Shown: positions 18,339 through 26,547, numbered from the stretch's first letter. The stretch: 43,940 nucleotides of DNA from Campylobacteraceae bacterium (GCA_027100635.1 JAMOOQ010000025.1:1-43940); one strand, 5' to 3'. The notes: generated by a model not told the origin, from the letters alone. Program-made: numbers and translations.

Positions 18339-18758
18339 TTAGGTACGAAAGTTAAGTATATTATTTAATTCAAGAATTATATATTCTATTCTATTTTTTG
18401 CTAATGCTATATTTGTTTTTTTTATATTAAAAATAACATACAAAATAATATCTCGTTCCCATTTAATATATTGAGAAATCTGAATTTGAAAAGTATTACT
18501 AAGTATATATTTATTAAATGATTGGTTTAATAAAATAGAATTTTTAATCATAGATTGTGATATATCATTATTTAGTAATATATTTTCTATATCAATATTT
18601 TTTGAAGATAATATGATATTACTTTGATAATCAGAAATAGAAATACTTAATATCCCATCTAATCCAATATTATCATTTACTAACTTATCTATTACTTTAA
18701 TATCAATATTATAATAATCAATAAATTTATCTTTAAAAAAATTATTTTCTATTTCCAT
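18339..18758 (-). CDS. Roadblock/LC7-like protein (divergent)
   Basis: A 139-residue, very AT-rich gene. The protein shares the layout of its neighbour at 18820: a helix with GLDGILSISISDYQSNIILS, a middle helical part, a hydrophobic strand IILYVIFNIKKTNIALAKNR and a final helix. The end matches the NLALARNKM of the neighbour, so the two look like diverged tandem paralogues. Its ribosome site is weak (AAGA). Roadblock dimers bind Ras-like GTPases; having two paralogues allows heterodimers. Family call is by comparison with the neighbour rather than by strong motif. Confidence 0.6.
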   Translation of the reverse strand: MEIENNFFKDKFIDYYNIDIKVIDKLVNDNIGLDGILSISISDYQSNIILSSKNIDIENILLNNDISQSMIKNSILLNQSFNKYILSNTFQIQISQYIKWERDIILYVIFNIKKTNIALAKNRIEYIILELNNILNFRT

Positions 18759-18819
18759 CTATTTATATCTTAATAAATCTAAAATGGATATACTCATATT
18801 TAAATATATCCATTTTATA

Positions 18820-19179
18820 TTATGCCTTCGCTACAGAATTCATTTTATTTCTAGCAAGTGCTAAATTTGATTTTGAAGAATCCAATGCTACATATAAACA
18901 TAATTCATCTTGTCCCTCTACCATTGTAATAATATGAATCTGGTTTGTAAGAGTAATTAATATATCTTTTATTTTCTCATTGGCACCTACACTTTTGATA
19001 GTTCCCATTTTAGCTTTTAACACTTCCGAATTACCAGCTGATGCTAACTCAATATCAAAATTACCATTTGTTCTCATTCCAAGTGTCATTCCACTATCCC
19101 AATCAATTAATGAAGCAGCTAAAGCTCCATTAAGGCTCATTATATCATCTAAAGATACATCAATATTATTTATATCCAT
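18820..19179 (-). CDS. Roadblock/LC7-family protein
   Basis: A 119-residue protein when started at the ATG with TAGGAG seven bases upstream (a longer frame from 19230 lacks such a site). Pattern: DDIMSLNGALAASLIDWDSG (about 10-29), amphipathic helix with ASAGNSEVLKAKMGTI, strands IKDILITLTNQIHIITMVEG and ELCLYVALDSSKSNLALARN, then a short helix. This is the roadblock/longin-like fold known from MglB and other prokaryotic GTPase partners. It sits 15 codons' distance from the response-regulator gene upstream and probably belongs to the same minus-strand transcript. Confidence 0.72.
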   Translation of the reverse strand: MDINNIDVSLDDIMSLNGALAASLIDWDSGMTLGMRTNGNFDIELASAGNSEVLKAKMGTIKSVGANEKIKDILITLTNQIHIITMVEGQDELCLYVALDSSKSNLALARNKMNSVAKA

Positions 19180-19244
19180 AAAAATATCTCCTAATTTAAA
19201 ATTTGAAAAAGTTATCATAAATTCTTTCAATACAATTTTACTAT

Positions 19245-20372
19245 TTATTTCTTAATAATATCTATTTTTTGCATAACATTTTCTATATTCTTTTTTGAAA
19301 ATGGTTTTGGAATATGATAATCATAAAGATGCCTGTTTTTTTCTAAAATATCTTTATCATTTGTGATAGAGACTATAATTATATCTCTGTCTTTATATTT
19401 ATTACTTTTTAATTCTTTAGCTATATCACTACCTAATGCACCTGGCATATGATGGTCTAAAAATATTAAATTAATATCATCATCACAATGTATACAATTA
19501 TTTAAAATCTCTAATGCCTCTATTCCATCATAAGCAAACTTTACCTCACCTATATTTTTATATACAGAAATCATAGCATTTAAAATTTGTACATTAATGC
19601 GAATATCATCAGCTATCAAAATATTTACAGTTTGTTCCATGGTATTATTTTTTGTGATTTTTTTTATCTCTTCTTTTATTTTGATAGAATTAGATAGATT
19701 AGGATTTGTATATGTAACAATATTTTTCAAATTTTCTCTAGCATAACCAATTAACTTATCTACCTCTAAATTTTTATTAGTTATTGAAATCTGTTTATAT
19801 ATCTTTTCAATCTGTTTTATATTGTGATAATTTTCTAATCTCTCTTGGTTTGTTTTTTGAGAATTAATATCTTCTTGATTATAACTATTCTCATAAAGAA
19901 AAATTTTAAAAAATACTTTTCTCAATATATTTATATTCCTAAAGTCTATCTCACTTAAAGCAGATGGAAATTGTGATAATCTCAAAATTCCTTTAATCTC
20001 TCCATTTATCATAAAAAATGGTATAACGATTTGATTATTCATATCTATATTAAATGGATTATCAATTGCACTATTATATCTATTTTCCTCTTTTATATTT
20101 TTTATATAACAAGGCTCTTTTTTCATAATAGCATTTCCTAATATACTATTTTGGTTTAAATGTTTTATATTTAAAATTAAGTTATTAATCTTATCAAAAA
20201 ATATACCTTTCTTATTATCATAATAGAATAAGTCTATATTATTAGCACCTAATCCATCTTTTAATAAATTATATATCCCAATATGATCTTGATAATTATC
20301 AAGTAAGTCTTTTCTTAGTTTCGTAAAATCCATATAATATTCTTTAATAATTAAATTTTTATATTCTATCAT
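19245..20372 (-). CDS. GAF-like plus receiver-domain response regulator
   Basis: A 375-residue protein. Residues 20-165 look like a GAF sensor domain (IVIPFFMINGEIKGILRLSQ at 115-134). A helical linker follows (165-240). Residues 248-372 form a receiver domain with acidic pair DD 255-256, phospho-acceptor Asp 306 (LIFLDHHMPG) and Lys 356 (PKPFS). There is no DNA-binding or enzymatic output, so its output is likely protein contact. Its neighbours downstream are two roadblock proteins, and upstream, divergent, the GTPase operon. An alternative start is Met 14; the first Met has AGAG nearby. No kinase is adjacent, so the phosphodonor is unknown. Confidence 0.82.
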   Translation of the reverse strand: MIEYKNLIIKEYYMDFTKLRKDLLDNYQDHIGIYNLLKDGLGANNIDLFYYDNKKGIFFDKINNLILNIKHLNQNSILGNAIMKKEPCYIKNIKEENRYNSAIDNPFNIDMNNQIVIPFFMINGEIKGILRLSQFPSALSEIDFRNINILRKVFFKIFLYENSYNQEDINSQKTNQERLENYHNIKQIEKIYKQISITNKNLEVDKLIGYARENLKNIVTYTNPNLSNSIKIKEEIKKITKNNTMEQTVNILIADDIRINVQILNAMISVYKNIGEVKFAYDGIEALEILNNCIHCDDDINLIFLDHHMPGALGSDIAKELKSNKYKDRDIIIVSITNDKDILEKNRHLYDYHIPKPFSKKNIENVMQKIDIIKK

Positions 20373-20450
20373 ATTATCTCTAAAATTACTTAACCTTCAC
20401 ACTAACCTAGTCAGTATAACCTCTAGTTAATCCTTTTTGTATAATAAACA

Positions 20451-20509
20451 GACTCTTCTGTGAAATACAAGCAGAAGCTATTTTTTAGATATATAGTTTC
20501 CTAATTTTA
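20451..20509 (-). pseudogene. Decayed copy of the argH 5' end
   Basis: These 59 bases align with 17956-18015, covering the leader, Shine-Dalgarno region and first codons of argH, at roughly 88% identity with one base deleted. In this copy the start ATG has become ATA and the frame hits TAG after the third further codon. The two copies are direct repeats 2.5 kb apart and bracket the roadblock/response-regulator block. Confidence 0.8.
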
Positions 20510-20561
20510 TTATTTATTTTTTATTAATAGTATTAAAGCATAAAAATCATCTAATATATCG

Positions 20562-20578
20562 TATAATTTCGTTATAAT
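20562..20578 (+). promoter_or_regulatory. Candidate -10 boxes for the GTPase operon
   Basis: Two TATAAT hexamers, 20562-20567 and 20573-20578, occur 25-41 bases before the ATG of the coiled-coil gene. They match the sigma-70 -10 consensus exactly; in this AT-rich DNA that is suggestive only. Confidence 0.4.
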
Positions 20579-20602
20579 TTTTTTAAATATTTAGGAGTTT
20601 TT

Positions 20603-21046
20603 ATGATAGATAGTGATATGGATCAAATAAGAGAACTCTTACTTGGGGAATTTAAAGAAGAAACTAAAAATGAATTTAAATCTATATATAGAGAACTAGA
20701 TGAGATAAAAGAGAAAAATCAGCAAGATATAGATAATTTAAGCAAATTATTACAGCAAAAATATCAGCATTTAGAAAATAGTATTAATACTCAAATAAAA
20801 TCTCAACAAGATATAAATGAGGATAAGTTTAAATCTATAGGACAAGAGATATTTATTCAGCAAGAGTATAATAAGCAAGTATTTAATACTCTAAAAAAGC
20901 AGTTTGAAAAAAGGTTAAATACCCTTAAAGATGATTATACTCAAAAAAATGTATCTAAAGAATCTATGGCATCTATGTTCTTTGATTATGCTGTAAAGTT
21001 AAAAAATGAAAATTTAAAAGATAAACTAAAAAAGAATTTAAAGTAA
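20603..21046 (+). CDS. Coiled-coil protein, first gene of the GTPase operon
   Basis: A 147-residue, highly charged protein, almost all helical heptads from about residue 15 to 115, with no Cys, no signal peptide and no membrane segment. The N-terminus MIDSDMDQIRELLLGEFKEE resembles an LRxLLLGxE-type opening I associate with small coiled-coil proteins beside OmpA/Ras-GTPase genes in other phyla. The C-terminus is basic (KDKLKKNLK). AGGAG lies six bases before the ATG and its TAA directly touches the next ATG. It may be an adaptor for the membrane protein or GTPase; the function is unknown. Confidence 0.65.
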   Translation: MIDSDMDQIRELLLGEFKEETKNEFKSIYRELDEIKEKNQQDIDNLSKLLQQKYQHLENSINTQIKSQQDINEDKFKSIGQEIFIQQEYNKQVFNTLKKQFEKRLNTLKDDYTQKNVSKESMASMFFDYAVKLKNENLKDKLKKNLK

Positions 21047-22837
21047 ATGAATAAAGAGTTTGAAAAGTTAAGAGAACTGATTGTTCAAAAAGAGATAGAC
21101 CAACTTGATGATATTATCTTGAGAGTTAAAAATATTGAAAATTCTCAAAAAAGAGATATCTTAGTTAAGAGTTTATCTAAGATTATTGTTGAAATTTTAG
21201 TAGAGAATATAAATAATGATGAAAATAAAATATATTCAGTTGTTCACCCTTTTGTTATTAAGGGGCTTAAAGAGGAATTAAATGGAACTAATGATGAGAT
21301 CTCTAAGATATTAGGACCATTAATATCTTCATCAATTAAAGAACAGGTACATAAAGAAAAAGATTCTATAGTCGATGCACTATATCCAATTATGGGTAAT
21401 ATGGTAAGTAAATATGTAACTAATGCATTTAAAAATATGATGGTTGAGATAAACTATAAGCTTCAAGATACTCTTTCTACAGAAATAATCCAAAGAAAAA
21501 TAAAATCTAAAATATATAAGATTAGTGAAGCCGAACTCTTGATAAAAGAGTCTAATTTTGCCAAAGTTAATAGCATATTTTTAATTCATAAAGAATCTGG
21601 AATGTTAATTTTGGATGCTCATAGAGAAGATAACAAAAAGATAGATGAACCAGAGATGGTTGCATCAATGCTAAGTGCAATTAAAAGTTTTGTAAATGAT
21701 TGGATTAGTAATCAGGATAAGATGAGTGAGGTATCTGAGATAGAATATGGAAATTCATCTATTTTAATTGAAAGTGCTGGAAGCGTCTATTTAGCTGTGG
21801 TAATTGATGGAAAATCGGACTTTAATCTACAAGAAGAGATCTCATTTACACTTTCTAAAGTGATACTAAATCATGCTATAGAAATATCTGAATATGATGG
21901 AGATCCTGAAACAATTAAGTCAAATGATATTATCAAAATCTTATCAACACTTTTTTATAATAAATCAAAAAATAAAAATAAAAATAAATTAGAAAATAAA
22001 TTTCCAATCTTTAGTACTATACTATTAATATTTTTCATCTTAACTCCTTTATCTTGGAGTGGATTTAATAGCTATAAAGAATATTTAATAAAAAAGGCAG
22101 AGGATTCTATAATCTCATTAATCCAAAAGAATAATATTAAGATATATGATTTTAAAATACAAACAGATAATAAAATTATAGAAATAGAAGGTATAGTATT
22201 AAATCAAAATGAAAAAGATAAACTTAATATATTAATGTTAAATACTAATGTGGTAAATAGTGTTGATTGTGTTAATTATAGTTTTTTAAATCAATATATT
22301 AAACTACAACTTAATAAAATATTATTTGATTATAATAATAAATACGGCTCTAATATCTCTTATATTATAAATAACGATAATAAAATTATTTTAAAGGGTT
22401 CAATTATTGATATTAACGCAAAAAATGAGTTAGCTAATTATTTAAATAAAATATTTAAAGATTATAAACTAGAGTTTAATATTAAATTATTACCGAAATT
22501 TAAAGATAGAATATACTTTGAGGTATCATCTTTTGAGATTTCAGAAAAATATAATATTATCTTAGATAATATATATAAATTATTAAAAATACATAATAGT
22601 TACAAGATTAGAATTACTGGATATACTGATATTCAAGGAGATACTTTATTTAATAAAAACTTATCTTTTAAAAGAGCAAATAGTGTAAAAACTGAGTTAA
22701 TAAAACGAGGAATTAATAAAAAATCTATTATAATTAGTTTTGTTGCAGCACCACCAAATGATATTTTAGATACTTTAACACAAAAGAATATATCACGATG
22801 TGTTGCTTTTAATTGGGAGATAAATAGTAGTGAATAA
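21047..22837 (+). CDS. Membrane protein: cytoplasmic roadblock/longin-like domain, TM, BON-like repeats and OmpA peptidoglycan-binding domain
   Basis: A 596-residue protein with one clear membrane segment at 319-339. Residues 1-165 are helical. Residues 173-260 (SIFLIHKESGMLIL ... SSILIESAGSVYLAVVIDG) resemble a roadblock/longin domain and should face the cytoplasm. After the membrane segment, about 365-412 and 435-485 look BON-like. Residues 490-590 form an OmpA C-terminal domain with the peptidoglycan-contact Asp 528 (GYTDIQGD) and Arg 543 (NLSFKRANSV). No signal peptide is present, so the single segment would span the inner membrane. The C-terminal 8 bases overlap the GTPase gene. It could tie a cytoplasmic GTPase to the cell wall. 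Domain order is firm; function is inferred. Confidence 0.8.
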   Translation: MNKEFEKLRELIVQKEIDQLDDIILRVKNIENSQKRDILVKSLSKIIVEILVENINNDENKIYSVVHPFVIKGLKEELNGTNDEISKILGPLISSSIKEQVHKEKDSIVDALYPIMGNMVSKYVTNAFKNMMVEINYKLQDTLSTEIIQRKIKSKIYKISEAELLIKESNFAKVNSIFLIHKESGMLILDAHREDNKKIDEPEMVASMLSAIKSFVNDWISNQDKMSEVSEIEYGNSSILIESAGSVYLAVVIDGKSDFNLQEEISFTLSKVILNHAIEISEYDGDPETIKSNDIIKILSTLFYNKSKNKNKNKLENKFPIFSTILLIFFILTPLSWSGFNSYKEYLIKKAEDSIISLIQKNNIKIYDFKIQTDNKIIEIEGIVLNQNEKDKLNILMLNTNVVNSVDCVNYSFLNQYIKLQLNKILFDYNNKYGSNISYIINNDNKIILKGSIIDINAKNELANYLNKIFKDYKLEFNIKLLPKFKDRIYFEVSSFEISEKYNIILDNIYKLLKIHNSYKIRITGYTDIQGDTLFNKNLSFKRANSVKTELIKRGINKKSIIISFVAAPPNDILDTLTQKNISRCVAFNWEINSSE

Positions 22838-23339
22838 AAAACAAAAAAAAATTATTTTAATAGGAAGTTTTTCTGTAGGTAAAACTTCACTAATTAGAAG
22901 ATTTGTAGAAAATAGTTTTAGTGACAAATATATAAGTACTATTGGTATGAAAATATCAAAAAAAGAGATCCAAATTAAAGATGAGATATTAATGCTTTTG
23001 ATATGGGATATTGAAGGTGCTGTTAATAAAGTTAAAAGGGTAAATAAAACCTATATGAGAGGTGCTAGTGGAGTTATAATAGTATCTGATATCTCATCAA
23101 TAGGTATTAAAGAGGATTTAATTCTACATCTTGAAGATTTTTATAGTGTTAATAAACAAGATATTCCTGCTATTATAGCATTTAATAAAATAGATAAGAA
23201 TAAAGATTTTAGCATAGATATTAGTGATATTTTTGATAAATATCCTTCCTTATTAGCCTCTTTCAAGACATCAGCAAAAGATAGTTTAAATGTAGAAAAT
23301 ATGTTTACTTTACTTTCTAAGGAGATGTTAAAATCATGA
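22830..23339 (+). CDS. Ras-like small GTPase (Rab-type motifs, atypical G3)
   Basis: A 169-residue single-domain GTPase. P-loop GSFSVGKTS (12-20), switch I Thr 37 in YISTIGMKI, guanine-specific NKID (119-122) and SAK (148-150) are present. G3 reads WDIEG (59-63) where Ras/Rab have WDTAGQ, so the catalytic-Gln position is not conserved. That predicts slow intrinsic hydrolysis and reliance on a partner. No lipid-tail cysteine exists. The start is GTG with GGGAG about ten bases upstream, inside the preceding gene, and its stop overlaps the GGDEF gene (ATGA). The class matches prokaryotic MglA/Rup-type GTPases whose partners are roadblock proteins, several of which are encoded nearby. Confidence 0.9.
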   Translation: MNKKQKKIILIGSFSVGKTSLIRRFVENSFSDKYISTIGMKISKKEIQIKDEILMLLIWDIEGAVNKVKRVNKTYMRGASGVIIVSDISSIGIKEDLILHLEDFYSVNKQDIPAIIAFNKIDKNKDFSIDISDIFDKYPSLLASFKTSAKDSLNVENMFTLLSKEMLKS

Positions 23340-24250
23340 AATATTTTAATGAATTATGTATTTTAATAACTAAAAAATATAATATAGACTATATTGTTGT
23401 TGATAAAAACTTTAAAATAGAAGAATTTTCCGATGGTATTATCAATTTTACAACTTCTATATTGAAAAAAAGTGAAGATATAAGGGAGTATTTTTATGAA
23501 TTTATTGGGTATGAAGCTGAGATAGAAAACCTCAATGGTACAGAAAGCTTTGAATTAGAGAGGGTGAATAAAGAAGAATTTTATATTAATATTTATATCA
23601 AGCGTCTTACAAATCAAGAAAATCTTATTATTTTTATTGAAGACATCACAGATGATACTAAACTTCAGCATAAAATTTGGCAAGATAGAAATAATAAAGA
23701 ACTTCTTGTTAAAGAGATTTCTTATGATATAAGACTTCAAGAAATATCAAATAAAAAACTTAATGATATCGCAAATAAAGATAATTTAACAAAACTTTTA
23801 AATAGATTAGGATTAGATAGCCGATTAAATACTTTTATAAAATTAAAAAAAGAATTTATCTTAATGTTTTTAGATTTAGATAATTTTAAATATGTTAATG
23901 ATAATTATGGACACCATTATGGAGATATTTTGCTTTGTGATGTATCTAAAAGATTAAAGGAGTCGCTAGATAAGGATTCAATTTTATCAAGGTATGGAGG
24001 TGATGAGTTTATAATTATACTTTTTAATATAGATATAAAAGATTTAAAGTTTATTGCAAAAAGAATTATAGATAATATTAAGCAACCATATTTGATAGAG
24101 CATCAAAATATAAATATAGGCGTTAGTATTGGTGGAATTGAAGTAAAAAAAAATAATACTTTAACCAAAGATGAACTCATAGATAAGGCTGATGAGGCTA
24201 TGTATATCTCTAAAAGAAATGGTAAAAATAGATTTTCATATATAGAATAA
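23336..24250 (+). CDS. PAS-like plus GGDEF diguanylate cyclase
   Basis: A 304-residue soluble protein. Residues 1-110 form a weak PAS-like sensory module (YIVVDKNFKIEEFSDGI ... LIIFIEDITDDTKLQHKI), then a helical linker, then GGDEF from about 140 to 302. The active-site motif RYGGDEF (219-225) is intact, as are FLDLDNFKYVND and the closing ADEAMYISKRNGKNRF. The inhibitory I-site RxxD five residues before GGDEF is absent (DKDS), so feedback by c-di-GMP may be missing. It overlaps the GTPase gene by four bases, so it is translationally coupled. It would turn GTP into c-di-GMP, possibly under GTPase control. Confidence 0.88.
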   Translation: MKYFNELCILITKKYNIDYIVVDKNFKIEEFSDGIINFTTSILKKSEDIREYFYEFIGYEAEIENLNGTESFELERVNKEEFYINIYIKRLTNQENLIIFIEDITDDTKLQHKIWQDRNNKELLVKEISYDIRLQEISNKKLNDIANKDNLTKLLNRLGLDSRLNTFIKLKKEFILMFLDLDNFKYVNDNYGHHYGDILLCDVSKRLKESLDKDSILSRYGGDEFIIILFNIDIKDLKFIAKRIIDNIKQPYLIEHQNINIGVSIGGIEVKKNNTLTKDELIDKADEAMYISKRNGKNRFSYIE

Positions 24251-24298
24251 ATTTCTTTTAAAGTTATATTATTTTTGACATATTTAATAAGGTAATTT

Positions 24299-24447
24299 AT
24301 AGTTTAATCTATATCTAAGTTCTATTTACTATCTAACTTTTAACGAGGCTAAAGCCGTCGTATCCAAGATTAATCCTATATTTTGGAAAAAAACTATATT
24401 TATTTTGATGGTTTTTTAGGTTTAAATTGACTTAAATTGCAAAGCCC
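24299..24447. mobile_element. MITE-like element, copy 2 (inverted)
   Basis: Read on the minus strand, this matches 11894-12030 block by block: TTGCAATTTAAGTCAATTT, GGATTAATCTTGGATACGAC, GGCTTTAGCCTCGTTAAAAG and TTAGATAGTAAATAGAACTT. One terminal repeat (the 24299 end) has decayed. No ORF. Together with the tandem array at 24454 it accounts for the 343-base gap after the GGDEF gene. Confidence 0.75.
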
Positions 24448-24453
24448 AAGTAT

Positions 24454-24550
24454 ATCATTCCATGCAATCCAGTCTGTCATTCCATGCAATCCAGTCCGTC
24501 ATTCCATGCAATCCAGTCCGTCATTCCGTGCCACGACACGGAATCTCTGA
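24454..24550. repeat. 22-bp tandem repeat ending in a palindrome
   Basis: Three units of TCATTCCATGCAATCCAGTC plus TG or CG start at 24454, 24476 and 24498. A fourth, TCATTCCGTGCCACGACACG, runs into GAATCTC. Same end as the 3036 array but with a different core (CATGCAATCCAG instead of CATGCTTGAC). Confidence 0.8.
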
Positions 24551-24593
24551 AATCAAGAGTATCTATTTTCTACTCTATAAAGTACCTTGTTTT

Positions 24594-26429
24594 TTAATCT
24601 AACTCTTGTAATTTTTGATCATATTTTTCATTAATATTTTCTAAGTTCTCACTAGCACTCTCTAGTCGTTCAAAAAGCTTATCAATCTCTTTTTGATTTG
24701 TAGATATATTTTGAGAGAACTCTATCATCAAAGAGTTGTCAGATTTATTAGAGGCTTCGGTTAGTTTAGTATTATCATTTTCTATCAAATTTTCTAATTT
24801 TATAATACTTTTTTCACAAAAATCAAGCTCTTTTTTATGCTTAGCACTCTCTTTACTTCTTTTTTGGATTATCTCTGTTCGCAGTTTTTTACGCTCTTTT
24901 TTATCTATCTTTGGTTTAGCTTTTCTCTGTTTTTTTGTATCTTCTTCATCTTCCCAGCCTATTTTTTCTAAAAATGTTTTATAGTTTCCATCAAAATATT
25001 CAGCTTTACCTTTATGAAATATAATCAACGCATCAGCTAAGCGACGAAGAAGCATCTCTGAGTGAGTTACCATAATTACAGCTCCATCAAAATTCTCAAT
25101 TGCATTACAAAGTGCATCAATTGATTCCATATCAAGGTGGTTTGTTGGCTCATCAAGAAGTAATAAATTTGCAGGAGTGGCAATAATTTTGCCAAGCATT
25201 ACACGGCTTTTTTCTCCTCCACTTAAGACTGATATTTTTTTATCAGATAAACTTCCTGAAAACATCATTGTCCCACATATATTTTTAACTTGTGCAAACC
25301 CTAATTTATCATCTGCCGAACCAACTTCATCAACAATTGTGTTTTTTGAATCTAATCTTTCAATATTAGTTTGTCCAAAATGTGCTAAATTTGTAGATGG
25401 ATGAAATTTTACACTTCCTTGTTGAAAAGGGAGTTCACTTGCTATATAGTTTAATAGAGTTGATTTTCCTTTTCCGTTTTTACCTATAATTGCTAAGGTT
25501 TTACCATTTTCTAATACAAATGATAAATCTTGAAATAGTGGTTTATTCTCATCATATCCAAATCCAAGATTTTCTGCCCTTAGCGTTATCTTTGCAGGTG
25601 TATCTTTGTAGCTAAATTTAAAATCAAGAGTTTTTTCATTCTCAAGAGAGTCCATATTATCCATTTTATCAAGCATTTTTTGCTTTGATTGAGCCAATGC
25701 AGCAGTTGATGCTCTTGCTTTGTTTCTCGCTACAAACTCCTCTAACTCTTTTCTCTTTTTTGCTTGATTAGCTCTTGTTTTTTCATAAGTTTCATCAGCA
25801 AGTGCTAAATTTTCTATAAATTTTTTAGTACCACCCTCTATAATATTAAGAGTTTTTCGTCCTATTCCCATAGTATGAGTTGTAACAGCGTCCATAAATT
25901 CTCTATCGTGAGTAATTAAAATCACCTCACCATCAAACTCTCTAATAAACCTTTTCAACCAACGTAAAGATAGAATATCAAGATAATTTGTAGGTTCATC
26001 AAGAAGAAGCATATTAGGTTCAGTTGCCAAAAGTTTAGCCAAATTTATACGAATTTGATACCCACCTGAAAAACTTAAAGGGTCTTTTTGTAAATCCTCA
26101 GCACTAAATCCCAATCCAAATAGAATTTTCTCTATTTTATAAAAATTATATTGTTCATCTTCACTTAATACTGATGAACACTCCTCTTCTACGGTAGGAT
26201 AGCTAAATGTAAGATGTTGCTTTAGCGTTCCTATTTTATAGTTTTTAGGAATCCCAACCTCCCCATCATCATAACTCTCCTCATTTAATATAATTTTAAA
26301 TAGAGTAGATTTTCCAGAACCATTTCGTCCAATAAGCCCAATCTTTTGATTAGGTAGAACTTTTAGATTCATATTATAAAAAAGGCTCTCGCCACCAAAA
26401 CTTTTACTTAGGTTTGTTATTTGTATCAT
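24594..26429 (-). CDS. ABC-F family ATPase
   Basis: A 611-residue protein with two ABC ATPase domains and no membrane part. Domain 1: Walker A GRNGSGKST (about 34-42), signature SFSGGYQIR, Walker B MLLLDEPTNYLD. The inter-domain linker (ARASTAALAQSKQKMLDKM) is the P-site tRNA interaction motif of ABC-F proteins. Domain 2: Walker A GKNGKGKST, signature VLSGGEKSR, Walker B LLLLDEPTNHLD. A charged C-terminal coiled coil ends the chain (about 510-611), as in Uup/YheS. These proteins act on the ribosome during stalled or difficult translation, and some give antibiotic resistance. It stands alone. Exact subfamily is not decided. Confidence 0.92.
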   Translation of the reverse strand: MIQITNLSKSFGGESLFYNMNLKVLPNQKIGLIGRNGSGKSTLFKIILNEESYDDGEVGIPKNYKIGTLKQHLTFSYPTVEEECSSVLSEDEQYNFYKIEKILFGLGFSAEDLQKDPLSFSGGYQIRINLAKLLATEPNMLLLDEPTNYLDILSLRWLKRFIREFDGEVILITHDREFMDAVTTHTMGIGRKTLNIIEGGTKKFIENLALADETYEKTRANQAKKRKELEEFVARNKARASTAALAQSKQKMLDKMDNMDSLENEKTLDFKFSYKDTPAKITLRAENLGFGYDENKPLFQDLSFVLENGKTLAIIGKNGKGKSTLLNYIASELPFQQGSVKFHPSTNLAHFGQTNIERLDSKNTIVDEVGSADDKLGFAQVKNICGTMMFSGSLSDKKISVLSGGEKSRVMLGKIIATPANLLLLDEPTNHLDMESIDALCNAIENFDGAVIMVTHSEMLLRRLADALIIFHKGKAEYFDGNYKTFLEKIGWEDEEDTKKQRKAKPKIDKKERKKLRTEIIQKRSKESAKHKKELDFCEKSIIKLENLIENDNTKLTEASNKSDNSLMIEFSQNISTNQKEIDKLFERLESASENLENINEKYDQKLQELD

Positions 26430-26547
26430 TTTTATTCCATATTTTATAAAGTTATTAATATGGATTATATCAAATTAATATTAATTCTAAAAAATTATCT
26501 TAAAAATATTACACACTTGACATAAATTTAAAAATAGTATATACTAT

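Noticed and set aside
19180-19230. Longer start for the 119-residue roadblock protein
   Set aside because: The extra 17 residues lack a ribosome site, while the ATG at 19179 has TAGGAG at ideal distance and matches the usual family length.
23970-24010. c-di-GMP inhibitory site in the GGDEF protein
   Set aside because: The RxxD motif is absent at the expected distance; the residues there are DKDS.
26430-26547. Target-site duplication next to the IS element
   Set aside because: Bases just outside the two terminal repeats (ACTAT and TTGCA) do not match.
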